Source: an uncultured Pedosphaera sp. | GTDB lineage: Bacteria > Verrucomicrobiota > Verrucomicrobiia > Limisphaerales > Pedosphaeraceae | Direction of reading: 5' to 3' | Length of the DNA: 38,826 nucleotides | Assembly: GCA_903930565.1 (NCBI GenBank) | Contig: CAIYZC010000771.1 | Location: forward strand, 1 to 38,826 | Shown here: positions 24,116 through 33,000 of the stretch, piece after piece | Layout of the letters: each line of letters starts with the position of its first letter | How positions within the stretch are numbered: position 1 is the stretch's first letter | Position numbers and translations under genes: made by a program | The notes under the pieces: generated by a model | What the model was told of the DNA's origin: nothing | What the model saw: the letters and a program-made list of their open reading frames with translations, nothing else | Database searches by the model: none

Positions 24116-25654
24116 TCAGGAGGGCTTTTGCTGCTCAATGAGCTTGCGGCGCAGCTTGATGCGCGCCATGGCCTCGACGTTGGCCCGCTGTTGGACGCCG
24201 AACTTGCGCTCAACCAGCGCCAGGAAGGGCTCGTGGGTGAAGTACTTCTGCCACGCGTTGTCGCGGAATTGCAGTACTTCGGCGGCGCTCAGATGACGGG
24301 TGGGCAGCGGCTGGCTCTCGTAGGAGAGGAAGGCGTAGCCGGCGTAGGAGTCGGGCAGCGCCCAGCCGTTCGCGCGGGCGGTGTTGTACAACGGGCTGCC
24401 GGGCAGCGCCTGGCAGGGGTACATGTTCACCATCTCGGTGTTCAACTCGAGCGCGAGGTCCAGCGTCTGCTGCATGGTCTCGTGCGTGTCGTCCGGGAAC
24501 CCGAAGATGTAATTCGAAATGATGTTCAGGCCGGCGTCCTGGATCGTCTTGGCGATCTGGCGGATGTTCACTTCCTGGAAGGAACCCTTGGACACCTCGC
24601 TGCGGATGACCTGGCTGGCGGCCTCGACGCCCAGCGCGAGCCAGCCGATACCCGCCTGGCGGAACAATTCGAGGTAGTTCGGGCGCACCGTGTCGATGCG
24701 GGAGTAAGACCACATGCGGAACTTGTGCCCGCGCTGCACGATGCCCTTGAGCAAGGGTTCGTAGTAGTTCTTGTTCAGGAAGAACATTTCATCCGAGAGC
24801 CGGATGGTCTCCACACCCATGGCGGCGAGCTTGTCGAATTCGCCGAGGATGAATTCCGGCGACCAGAAGCGCATGTTCGGCGAGTTGGCCGACACCGTGC
24901 CGTCCGCGTTGTCCACGCGGTTCACGATGTTGATCATGCAGAAGTCGCACTTGAACTTGCAGCCCAGCGAGGTGTAGATCGCCGCGAAGGGGGTGCGCAA
25001 ATTGTGGTTGAACTCGGCGTGCCAGAAATGCGCGCGGTAGAGGTCCAGCGGCCGGTTCTTATACGGCAGCAAATCCCACGCGTAACCCGGCAGGTCGATG
25101 TCCATCCGCTCCTGGGGCACGACGCGCTCGGGCGGGTTCAACTGCGGGACGCCCTGGAGTTTGTGGCCGATACCGCGCACCAGCAGCAAGTCCTGGCCGC
25201 GCAGATCGGTCTTCAACAAATTGTGCAGGGCGTAAACGCCTTCGTTCAGCAGCACCAAATCCACGGCCGGATGCGCCAGCACTTCCAACGGTAGCGCGCT
25301 GACGTGGGAACCCACGAGGCAGACGATGCTGTCCGGGTGCTCCGCTTTGAGCCGGGTGCTCAGCGCGTTCGCGCCGATCATGTTGGTGGTGCCGGAGTTC
25401 GGGTTCTGGCCGTACACCACAAAGCAAACCAGGCGCGCCTTGTGCTCGCTGATGCGCCGGACCGCTTCCGCTTCACCGAGCCGCTCGGCCCCGCAGTCGA
25501 GGATGGCCACGCCGTAACCCTTCGCGCGGCAGCTTTGCGCCAGGAGCAGGCACCAAGTGGGCGGTTCGATCGCCGCGTAGTCCTTGCTCAGGTCCTGGTA
25601 GGCCTGCGCCGAGGCGTCGGCGTTGACAAACAAAACATCAAGTGGTCGGTTCAT
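24116..25654 (-). CDS. B12-binding-type radical SAM enzyme
   Basis: A 512-residue protein. Residues 1-160 resemble a cobalamin-binding Rossmann domain (LDVLFVNADA, RLVCFVVYGQ, SIVCLVGSHVSALP) but lack a clear DxHxxG cobalt-ligand motif. The radical SAM core starts at about 225 with the 4Fe-4S motif Cys-x3-Cys-x2-Cys in SLGCKFKCDFCMINIV, then SDEMFFLN, WLALGVEAASQ and NYIFGFPDDTHETM, as in the MiaB/BchE-like class. Members methylate or rearrange unreactive carbons on sugars, lipids and antibiotics. Its place between a sugar dehydratase and a glycosyltransferase suggests sugar methylation or modification; the substrate is inferred only. A gap of 58 bases separates it from the upstream gene. Confidence 0.88.
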   Translation of the reverse strand: MNRPLDVLFVNADASAQAYQDLSKDYAAIEPPTWCLLLAQSCRAKGYGVAILDCGAERLGEAEAVRRISEHKARLVCFVVYGQNPNSGTTNMIGANALSTRLKAEHPDSIVCLVGSHVSALPLEVLAHPAVDLVLLNEGVYALHNLLKTDLRGQDLLLVRGIGHKLQGVPQLNPPERVVPQERMDIDLPGYAWDLLPYKNRPLDLYRAHFWHAEFNHNLRTPFAAIYTSLGCKFKCDFCMINIVNRVDNADGTVSANSPNMRFWSPEFILGEFDKLAAMGVETIRLSDEMFFLNKNYYEPLLKGIVQRGHKFRMWSYSRIDTVRPNYLELFRQAGIGWLALGVEAASQVIRSEVSKGSFQEVNIRQIAKTIQDAGLNIISNYIFGFPDDTHETMQQTLDLALELNTEMVNMYPCQALPGSPLYNTARANGWALPDSYAGYAFLSYESQPLPTRHLSAAEVLQFRDNAWQKYFTHEPFLALVERKFGVQQRANVEAMARIKLRRKLIEQQKPS

Positions 25655-25712
25655 GGCTCAAATTCTCGGCAAACGGGCCCGCGCCCCGGGTTTTCGGCGG
25701 CGGCAGCGGCGG

Positions 25713-26918
25713 TTAACCCAGCGCGTTCAACAGCGCGCACAGGCGCTCAATCTTGGTCGCGTCGAGGTCCGGATAGTTCCCGATGTAATACCCGTAGAAG
25801 TGAACATGGTCCACCTGCGGGTAATTTTCAAATTCGCGGTCGCCGATCAATTTGCGCGCGTAGGGCTGGCGCAATTGGTTGCCGCCGCCGGCGGTGCCGC
25901 GCCGGAATTCCACCTTCTCGCGGCGCAGCATATTCTCGACCTGCACGCGCAGACCGGGATCGGGGTGCTTCAGCACCAGCGTGAAGGCGTAGTTGCTGCT
26001 GCCTGCCAGCTCGAAATCGGTGCGGTACTTCGCCGGGTCCAACCCGGCCAGGAAGGCCGTGAGGTTGCGAGTACGGATGGCGTTGTTGGCATCCAACCGC
26101 GGCAATTGCGAACGGCCGATCACGGCGTTGATCTCCGTGCTGCGGACATTGTAGGCCGGGAAGGCGAAAATGAAGTCCGGGTTGAGATCGGGATGGTTCG
26201 TGCGGTATTCCTCGCGGATTTCCGGCGAGGTCACCTCGCGCACCATGCCGTGGGAGCGGAACATGCGCACGGTCTCATACCAGCGCGCGTCGTTGGTGCA
26301 GATCATGCCGCCCTCGATCGTGCTCATGTGATGGGCGTAGTAGTAGGAGAAGTTCGAAACCAGCCCGAAACTCCCCACCTTGCGCCCTCTAAACGTCGCC
26401 CCGTGGGACTCGCACACGTCCTCGATCAGCGGAATGCCCCGCGCCTGCAATTCGTCGAGCAACCGTTGGGTCAAACCGTTGTACCCCAACACATGCGTGA
26501 GGAACACCGCCTTGGTGCGCGGGGTGATCTTGGCCAGGATTTGCTCCACGTCCATGCACAGGGTCCGCGGATTGATGTCCGTGAACACCGGCGTGAACCC
26601 GTTTTGCAGCACCGAGGCGATGTCCGAAACCCAGGTGAGCGTCGGCACGATGACTTCGCCCAAGCCGGCGATTTCGCGCAACGCGGCCATGGTCACCAAA
26701 TTGGCGGAAGCGCCGGAATTGACGAACACGCTGTATTTCACCCCGAGCCACCGGGACCACTCCTCCTCAAAGGCGCGGACGTTCTTCGATTGCGTGAGGA
26801 TCGGGTTTTCCTGACGCAGGAATTCAATCACGGTGTCCAGATCGGCACGCGTGATGTTGTTGTTCATCAACGGCCAGTCCAGACCGGTGGGGGCGGGGCT
26901 CGCGGCGGGGGCGCTCAT
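25713..26918 (-). CDS. DegT-family PLP/PMP-dependent sugar 3-dehydratase, ColD/RfbH type (His replaces catalytic Lys)
   Basis: A 401-residue protein of the DegT/DnrJ/EryC1/StrS fold type I family. NSGASANLVTMAAL binds the cofactor phosphate and PLIEDVCESHGA holds the conserved Asp. In the PLP-lysine segment the sequence is SYYYAHHMSTIEGGM: the position that normally holds Lys is His196. His here is the hallmark of ColD and RfbH/E1, which use PMP to remove a 3-hydroxyl and make 3-deoxy-4-keto sugars. No Cys cluster for the 2Fe-2S of E1/RfbH is visible, which favours ColD-like chemistry on GDP- or another NDP-sugar. It starts 2 bases after the E1 beta stop. Which sugar nucleotide it uses cannot be told. 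Confidence 0.87.
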   Translation of the reverse strand: MSAPAASPAPTGLDWPLMNNNITRADLDTVIEFLRQENPILTQSKNVRAFEEEWSRWLGVKYSVFVNSGASANLVTMAALREIAGLGEVIVPTLTWVSDIASVLQNGFTPVFTDINPRTLCMDVEQILAKITPRTKAVFLTHVLGYNGLTQRLLDELQARGIPLIEDVCESHGATFRGRKVGSFGLVSNFSYYYAHHMSTIEGGMICTNDARWYETVRMFRSHGMVREVTSPEIREEYRTNHPDLNPDFIFAFPAYNVRSTEINAVIGRSQLPRLDANNAIRTRNLTAFLAGLDPAKYRTDFELAGSSNYAFTLVLKHPDPGLRVQVENMLRREKVEFRRGTAGGGNQLRQPYARKLIGDREFENYPQVDHVHFYGYYIGNYPDLDATKIERLCALLNALG

Positions 26919-26920
26919 CC

Positions 26921-27979
26921 TTAAAAAGGTCCTTTGAAGTCAATGCTCTGCAAGTCCGCGCGCTCCTCGGGCATCCACGTCGTCCCGGGACGCACGATCC
27001 GGTGGGCGGCCGAGGCGATGTCGCGCGAGTTGGGATAGAAGTGCGCTTCCAAGGCCGGCGTGGTCGGGCAGGTCACCGGGGCGAAGCCCATGCGATGCAC
27101 CTTGATCGGCTTTTCATCCTGCAACCGCTCGCAGACTTGGGCGGCGATTTCCGCGCTGGCACCGCAGGTGGTCCAACCGTTGTCCACCACGATCAAGCGA
27201 CCCGTCTTGCGGACCGAATTCACGATGGTGTCGATGTCCAGCGGGCTGAGCCAGATGGGGTCGATGACCTCGGCTTGAATGCCGACGGTCGCGAGATAGC
27301 GCTGCGCACGCAGACATTCCAACTGCATGTACGAGATGCCCACCAAGGTCACATCGTCGCCGTGCGCGGTGATGCGGGCCTTGCCCATGGGCACGGTGTA
27401 CGAGGCTTCGGGAACCGGGCCTTTTTGGAAATGCAGAATCCGGTGCTCCACATACATGACCGGATTGTTGTCGCGGATCGCCTCGATCAGGCAGCCCTTG
27501 GCGTCATACGGCGTGGTCGGGGCGACCACCCGCAAGCCGGGGACGTGCATGAAGTAGGAGTACAACCCCTGGGAATGCTGCGCGCCTTGGCCCCAGCTCT
27601 TGCCGATCATGGATCGGACCACCAGCGGGACGTTGACCTTGCCGCCATACATATAGCGGCTCTTGGCGGCCACGTTGACCAATTGGTTCATGGCCAACAG
27701 CACGAAATCCATGCGGATGTGCACATGGATCGGCCGCAAACCCGCCAGCGCCATGCCGATGGCCGCGCCGGTCATGGCGTCCTCGGCCAACGGGGTGCCG
27801 AACACGCGTTCCGGGCCGTATTTTTGGAGCAACCCCTTGGTCGTTCCTTGAATGGCCTTCGGATCATCCACGTCCAGCCCGAAGGTGATGACGGACGGGT
27901 CCCGGCCCATTTCCTGGTCCGTGGCTTCCCGCAAGGCGTCCGTGTAAGAAAGAATTCGCTCCTGATCAGGCTTCGTCAT
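26921..27979 (-). CDS. TPP-dependent 2-oxoacid dehydrogenase-like E1 beta subunit
   Basis: A 352-residue protein. ATG 27979 is used because it gives the family N-terminus (LSYTDALREATDQEM); the frame upstream is a shadow of the alpha gene, with a 14-base overlap. FGTPLAEDAMTGAAIGMALAG carries the conserved Glu that activates TPP. DFVLLAMNQLVNVAAKSRYM, QGAQHSQGLY and a C-terminal transketolase domain (IDPIWLSPLD, VDNGWTTCG) complete the fold. With the alpha subunit it should decarboxylate pyruvate or a similar acid. No E2 or E3 gene is near, and its operon partners are sugar enzymes, so it may transfer a two-carbon unit to a keto-sugar, as proposed for AviB1/AviB2 in avilamycin synthesis. Confidence 0.9.
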   Translation of the reverse strand: MTKPDQERILSYTDALREATDQEMGRDPSVITFGLDVDDPKAIQGTTKGLLQKYGPERVFGTPLAEDAMTGAAIGMALAGLRPIHVHIRMDFVLLAMNQLVNVAAKSRYMYGGKVNVPLVVRSMIGKSWGQGAQHSQGLYSYFMHVPGLRVVAPTTPYDAKGCLIEAIRDNNPVMYVEHRILHFQKGPVPEASYTVPMGKARITAHGDDVTLVGISYMQLECLRAQRYLATVGIQAEVIDPIWLSPLDIDTIVNSVRKTGRLIVVDNGWTTCGASAEIAAQVCERLQDEKPIKVHRMGFAPVTCPTTPALEAHFYPNSRDIASAAHRIVRPGTTWMPEERADLQSIDFKGPF

Positions 27980-28910
27980 AGACGGCAGTGTAAAGTTCGG
28001 CGGGGGCGGGGAAGGGGCTGCTTTCGGCGAAGGCAAACGCCTCGGTGATTTCCGCCTCAATGGCGGCTTCCATGGGGGCGCGGACGGCGGCATCCACGAG
28101 CGCGCCGATGCGCGGCACTTGGTCCATTTCCATCCACGGTTGCGCTTCCGTGCGGGAGCGGTAACCGAGTTGGTAATCCTCGTTCGGCCCCACGTGTTCC
28201 TTCCAGCGATAGGTCATGCACTCGAAGAAATACGGGCCGGGACCGCCCGCGCGCAACGCGGCCACCGCCGCGGAGACGCGTTCGTAGATTTTCAGAACAT
28301 CGTTGCCCTCGATGCGTTCGCTCGGCATCCCGTACACCCGGGCGCGTTCATAAATATTGCCCACCGCTTGGCGCTGCAACTGGTGCGTATGGATGGCGTA
28401 CTGGTTGTTTTCGCAGATGAAAATGACCGGCAATTTCTTGAGCGCGGCAAAATTCAGGCTCTCGTGGAAGACGCCTTCGTCCACGGCGCCGTCGCCCATG
28501 AAGCTGACCACCACGGCGTTCGACCGCTGATATTTCAGCGCGTACGCGTAGCCCACCGCGTTGGCAATGGTGGTGCCCACCACGGCGGAGGTGCCCATGA
28601 TGCCCTTGTTCAAGTCGATCAAGTGCATCGACCCGCCCTTGCCGCGGGCGGCACCGGTGTCCTTGCCGTACATCTCCGCAATCATGGCCTTCAAATCCCC
28701 GCCCTTGGCGAGGTAGAGGGCATGGCTGCGGTAGGTGCCGAACACGATGTCCTGGAGTTCGAGTGCCGCGCAAACCCCCACGGCGACGGCTTCCTGCCCG
28801 ATGCTCAAATGCACGGGGCTTTTGATCTTGTCCGTGGGATAAACCTTGGCGACCGCTTCTTCAACCCGCCGAATGCGGTAAAGCGATTGGTACAGCGATT
28901 CGTTCGTCAT
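27966..28910 (-). CDS. TPP-dependent 2-oxoacid dehydrogenase-like E1 alpha subunit
   Basis: A 314-residue protein. HLSIGQEAVAVGVCAAL, GTYRSHALYLAKGGD, GKGGSMHL and the TPP/Mg motif GDGAVDEGVFHESLNFAALK ending in ENNQYAI are the classic alpha-subunit series of PDH/acetoin-type E1. The C-terminus TYRWKEHVGPNEDYQLGYRS matches the substrate-side region. GGGAGG-like purines lie about 7 bases before ATG 28910, the first gene of a five-gene minus-strand operon. The E1 beta gene overlaps its end. It could serve ordinary pyruvate metabolism, but isolation from E2/E3 and linkage to a 3-dehydratase and glycosyltransferase argue for a sugar-branching role. Confidence 0.9.
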   Translation of the reverse strand: MTNESLYQSLYRIRRVEEAVAKVYPTDKIKSPVHLSIGQEAVAVGVCAALELQDIVFGTYRSHALYLAKGGDLKAMIAEMYGKDTGAARGKGGSMHLIDLNKGIMGTSAVVGTTIANAVGYAYALKYQRSNAVVVSFMGDGAVDEGVFHESLNFAALKKLPVIFICENNQYAIHTHQLQRQAVGNIYERARVYGMPSERIEGNDVLKIYERVSAAVAALRAGGPGPYFFECMTYRWKEHVGPNEDYQLGYRSRTEAQPWMEMDQVPRIGALVDAAVRAPMEAAIEAEITEAFAFAESSPFPAPAELYTAVYDEA

Positions 28911-28991
28911 GCGCGCCCTCCCGCCGGTGCCAAGAGCGGGCTGCGTCCACAGACGATTCCCCAGGTTGCTGAATCCGATAACATCCCGGGA

Positions 28992-29019
28992 TTTTTATTG
29001 GCCCGCCCCCGGGTGTCAA
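28992..29019 (-). promoter_or_regulatory. Probable promoter of the E1/ColD-like/radical SAM/GT operon
   Basis: Reading the minus strand, TTGACA (29019-29014) is followed after 16 bases by TAAAAA (28997-28992). The -35 box is perfect, the -10 is A/T-rich within GC-rich DNA, and the leader to ATG 28910 would be about 75-80 bases. Nothing else in 28911-29412 looks like a gene. Confidence 0.5.
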
Positions 29020-29412
29020 TTGGAAACCGGTAACGTTTTCGCGGGCATGGGGGAAACTCCCCCCGGGTCGAAAGGGGGGCCGCGGGCCTGCCGGAAGCGA
29101 AATCCCCGGCAAAAAGGCGGTTGCGAGGGCCTCGATGCCGGCTGGCCGCCCCCCGCCACCCAAGGGCGCGGCGGCCCGGCCGGTCGATTTTGCTCGCCGC
29201 CCGGCGGGCGAACGGTTACGGTTGTGAAAAATAAATCGGATCATGAGTCCCCTCACTCGAATCACACCACGGCGTTTTGTGCGCCGATCCGACTGGTCGC
29301 TTGGCCTTTCCCAAGGCCGGTGCCCGTTCGTCGGCCTTTGGACGGCCGGGCGGTTCGGGGACCTTGAAACGATCCGCCCCCGACCGGGCGACCCCAACCC
29401 CTGTTTGTCCGC

Positions 29413-29877
29413 ATGAACCTTTACGAGCTCACTTTTTACGTCACCATTGGCCTCGCCCTGCCCTTTTGGGCCGCCATGATTCTCGCCCCGGGTTGGTCGG
29501 TCACGCGCCGGGTGCTGGGCTCGGTCTGGCCGGTTCTTTTGCTGGCCCTGCCCTACACCCTGTTGGAACTCCCCTATTACGTGAACCAACTGCCCGAGCT
29601 GATCCGGCCCCGGTTTGACACCTTGGCGGAACTCGTCCGCGGGCACAACGAAGTGAGCTTGGTCTGGCTGCACCTGTTGGCGGTCGATTTCCTGGCCGGG
29701 CGATGGATCTACTTGGACAGCCGGGAACGGGGATTGCACCCCTTGATCATGGCGCCGGTGCTGACCGTCTGCGGCTTTTTCGCCCCCGCGGGCCTGGCCA
29801 TTTATTTGGTCTTGCGAACCGGTTGGCCGGCCCGCCACGTCACTTTTCCCCTGCCCGCCCCGACCCGGACCCCTTGA
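29413..29877 (+). CDS. ABA4-like (DUF4281) membrane protein
   Basis: A 154-residue protein with four probable membrane helices (FYVTIGLALPFWAAMILAP, SVWPVLLLALPYTLLELPYY, LHLLAVDFLAGRWIYLD, VLTVCGFFAPAGLAIYLVL). HLLAVDFLAGRWIYLDSRER followed by APVLTVCGFFAPAGL is the signature region of the ABA4 family. In plants ABA4 is needed for neoxanthin formation; bacterial members have no settled function, and a link to carotenoids is only a possibility. No carotenoid genes are in the window. Divergent from the E1 operon. Confidence 0.82.
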   Translation: MNLYELTFYVTIGLALPFWAAMILAPGWSVTRRVLGSVWPVLLLALPYTLLELPYYVNQLPELIRPRFDTLAELVRGHNEVSLVWLHLLAVDFLAGRWIYLDSRERGLHPLIMAPVLTVCGFFAPAGLAIYLVLRTGWPARHVTFPLPAPTRTP

Positions 29878-30063
29878 GCCGCCGTGCCGCCCCCCTTCGC
29901 TGGGGGGGAGCCGATTTCGCTCCCGCGGTGGCCCGCCACTTCTCCCCGTGGTTCTTCCGGGTCATTCTTCACCGGCGGCGCAGATTTGGCTTTCGGCCGG
30001 CCGCGGGGGGCCGCTAAAGTCGCGGAGCATTTGACACACCTTTTTTTGAAGAGCCATCCGCGT

Positions 30064-33000
30064 ATGAAGAACAAATTGATCCTCGCCCTCTGCTTTGCCC
30101 TGCTGGGCTTGACCAGCTGGGGGCAAAACGCCGCGCCGCTGCGCGTGTTCATCCGCGCCGGGGTGAAGACCCACGGCCCGAACCAGCACGACCATCCCCG
30201 CTTTTTGAAGGATTGGACCACGTTGCTGAACCAACGCGGCGCCCAAGCCCAGGGCGCCATGGATTTCCCGACCGCGGAACAACTCGCCGTCACGGACGTG
30301 CTGGTGTTGTTCGCCCAGGACGGCGGCAACATCTCCCCCGCGCAACGCGCCTATTTGGAGCCCTACCTGAAGCGCGGCGGCGGCTTGGTGGTGTTGCACG
30401 ACGCCGTGTGCGGCCGGGACGCCGAGTGGTTCAAGACCGTCATCGGCGGCGCCTGGGAGTATGGCAAAGCGGGCTATTACGAAGGCGATTTCGCCTTTTA
30501 TTACCAGGACCCCAACCACCCGATCACCCGGGGGGCGTCGAACTTCGATTTTGACGATGAAATGTACTACGACCTGAACATGATGCCCGAAGCCCATGTG
30601 CTGGCCGCCGCCTACCGCCCCGATGCGCGCTACAAGCGCGAAGGCCGCAACCAGCCCTCGGTCTATGACATCGTTCCCCAGATGTGGACCTACGAGAAGG
30701 ACAACTACCGCGCGTTTGTCTGCATCCCCGGCCACAACTACCACACCTTCGAAATGCCCCACATTCGCGCCGTGCTGCTCCGCGGCATCGCCTGGGCGGG
30801 CAAACGCCCCGAGGATTCTCTGGCCAACGCCGAAGAATTGGGCAGCCTGCGCTACCCCGAAGGCGGCCCCACCGCGCCCGAAAAGGCCGCCGCCAAAATC
30901 GTCGTGCCCCCCGAATTCAACCTGAACCTGGTCGCCGCGGAGCCCCTAATTGAGAAGCCCATCTCCATGGACTGGGACGCCCGGGGCCGCCTGTGGGTAG
31001 CGGAGACGCCCGAGTATCCCTTCCGCCAAGATCGCACCCGCGCGCCGCAAGACCGCATTTCCATCCTCGACCAACCCGATGCCGCCGGCCGCATGCAGCG
31101 CAAGACGGTGTTTTACGAAGGCCTTGATCTGGTCACCAGCATGGTCCTTTACCGCGATGGCGTCATCGTTTCCCAAGCGCCCCACATCATTCTGCTCCGG
31201 GACACCAAGGGCACCGGCAAAGCCGATGAACGGACGGTTTTGTACACCGGTTTCGGCACCAACGACACCCACGCCGTGATCAGCAACCTGCGCTGGGGCA
31301 TGGACGGCTGGATTTACGCAACGCTGGGTTACACCCGCGGCAATATTTATTCCGGCGACCGCGCCAAACACTTTGGCACCTTGAGCGAAGGCGTGATCCG
31401 GTTCCGCCCGGACGGCAGCGCCATCGAGCAGTTCAGCTCCAAGGGCAGCAACACTTGGGGCGTGGACACCGCGCCGGACGGCGAAATCTTCTTCTCCCAA
31501 GCCAACGGCAACCACATTGACCACGTCGTCATGCCGGAGTCCGCGCTGGCCAAGGGCCGCGTCGGCCGCACCACCAGCTTCCAAAACATCGAGGACCACA
31601 ACCGGAGCTTCCCCTTGATGGATTGGAAAAAACAGGCCTACGTGCAGATCGACTGGGTCGGCAATTTCACCGCCGCGGCGGGCGCCTGCATCTATGACGG
31701 CGGCGCGTGGCCCGCGAAATATGATTACACCTTCTACGTCACCGAACCGACGATCAATCTGGTCCACCAGGACAACCTGACCCCGCGCGGCGTGAGCTTT
31801 GTGGCGAGCAAGGATGCCCAGTTCGAGGGCAAGGAATTTGTGGCCGGCACCGACCTCTGGTTTCGGCCGATTCACACCCGGGTGGGACCGGACGGGGCGC
31901 TTTACATCCTCGATTTCTACAATCAAGCGGCCGTGCACAACGACACCCGCGGCCCGCGCCACGATCCCAAGAGCAACGCCGCGGTCCGCCCCGACCGCGA
32001 CCATTATTTCGGCCGGATTTGGCGGATGCAGCACAAACAAGCCCGCGTTACCGACGTGCCAAACCTGGCCACGGCGGATGCCGCCGGTCTGGTGGCGGCG
32101 TTGAATCATCCCAATATGTGGGTGCGCCTGACCGCCCAACGCCGGCTGGTGGAAACCGGTCAAAAGGACGCCGCCCCCGCCCTGCGCGCCCTGGCCCAAT
32201 CCGGGTCCGCCACCGCCTTCGCGAAAATCCACGCCCTCTGGACCCTGCAGGGCCTCGGTCTGCTCGCAGCGGGTGAAGGGCAAGCCGCACTGGTGGCGGC
32301 CTTGGGCAGCCCCGACCCCATCGTGGCCAAGAACGCCTTCCAGATCACCACCGCCCAACCCGCCGCCAGCCCCGCCCCGATTGAGACCGCCGCCGTGGGC
32401 CGGTTGCAGGACGCCAACCCGCGCGTCCGGCTCGGCGCCCTCGTGGCATTGCAGAATCTGCCCGCTTCCCCGGCGCTGGCGCAGGCCGTGGTGCGCGCGT
32501 ATCCTACTTTCGCCGATGCGTGGTTGGAATCCGCCGCCGTCGGCGTGGCCGCCAAAGCGCCGACGGTGTTCCTCACCGCGGCCTTGGACGCCCCCGCGAC
32601 CGGAAACGGCACGCTCGTCGGCCAATTGGCCACCCAGATCGCCCGCGAAGGCGATCCCGCCGCCGTGGCGGGCTTGGTGAGCCTGCTGGCCGCCAAACCG
32701 GCCAACGCCGACGGTCTCAAACAGGTCATCCTCACCACCCTTTCGCGGGATTATCCCAACAGCGCCGCCGCCCCGGCCTGGACGCCCGAGTTGCAAAAGG
32801 CCTTCCAAATCCTCCTCGGCGCCCCCAATCGGAGTCTCGGCGTGGCCCTCCTGCCGCTGCTCTCCCGTTGGGATCAAGCGGGCACTTTGGCGGGCGACAC
32901 CAAGACGCTGGTGGCCCGGCTCAAGGAGCAATTGAACGACGCCAACCTCCCGGATGGCCAACGCGCCGAAGCCGCCGTCAGCCTGCTCTCCGTGCGCAAG

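Noticed and set aside
30031-30060. TTGACA promoter just before the ThuA protein gene
   Set aside because: No -10 box lies at 15-19 bases (CCATCC at the right spacing), and the transcript would begin at or after the start codon.
29884-30063. Longer start for the ThuA/propeller protein
   Set aside because: The added 60 residues are Pro/Gly-rich and would bury the signal peptide that begins at ATG 30064.
30946-32961. 671-codon minus-strand frame inside the ThuA/propeller gene
   Set aside because: Antisense shadow caused by the high-GC codon pattern; translation is Gly/Arg/His-rich without motifs.
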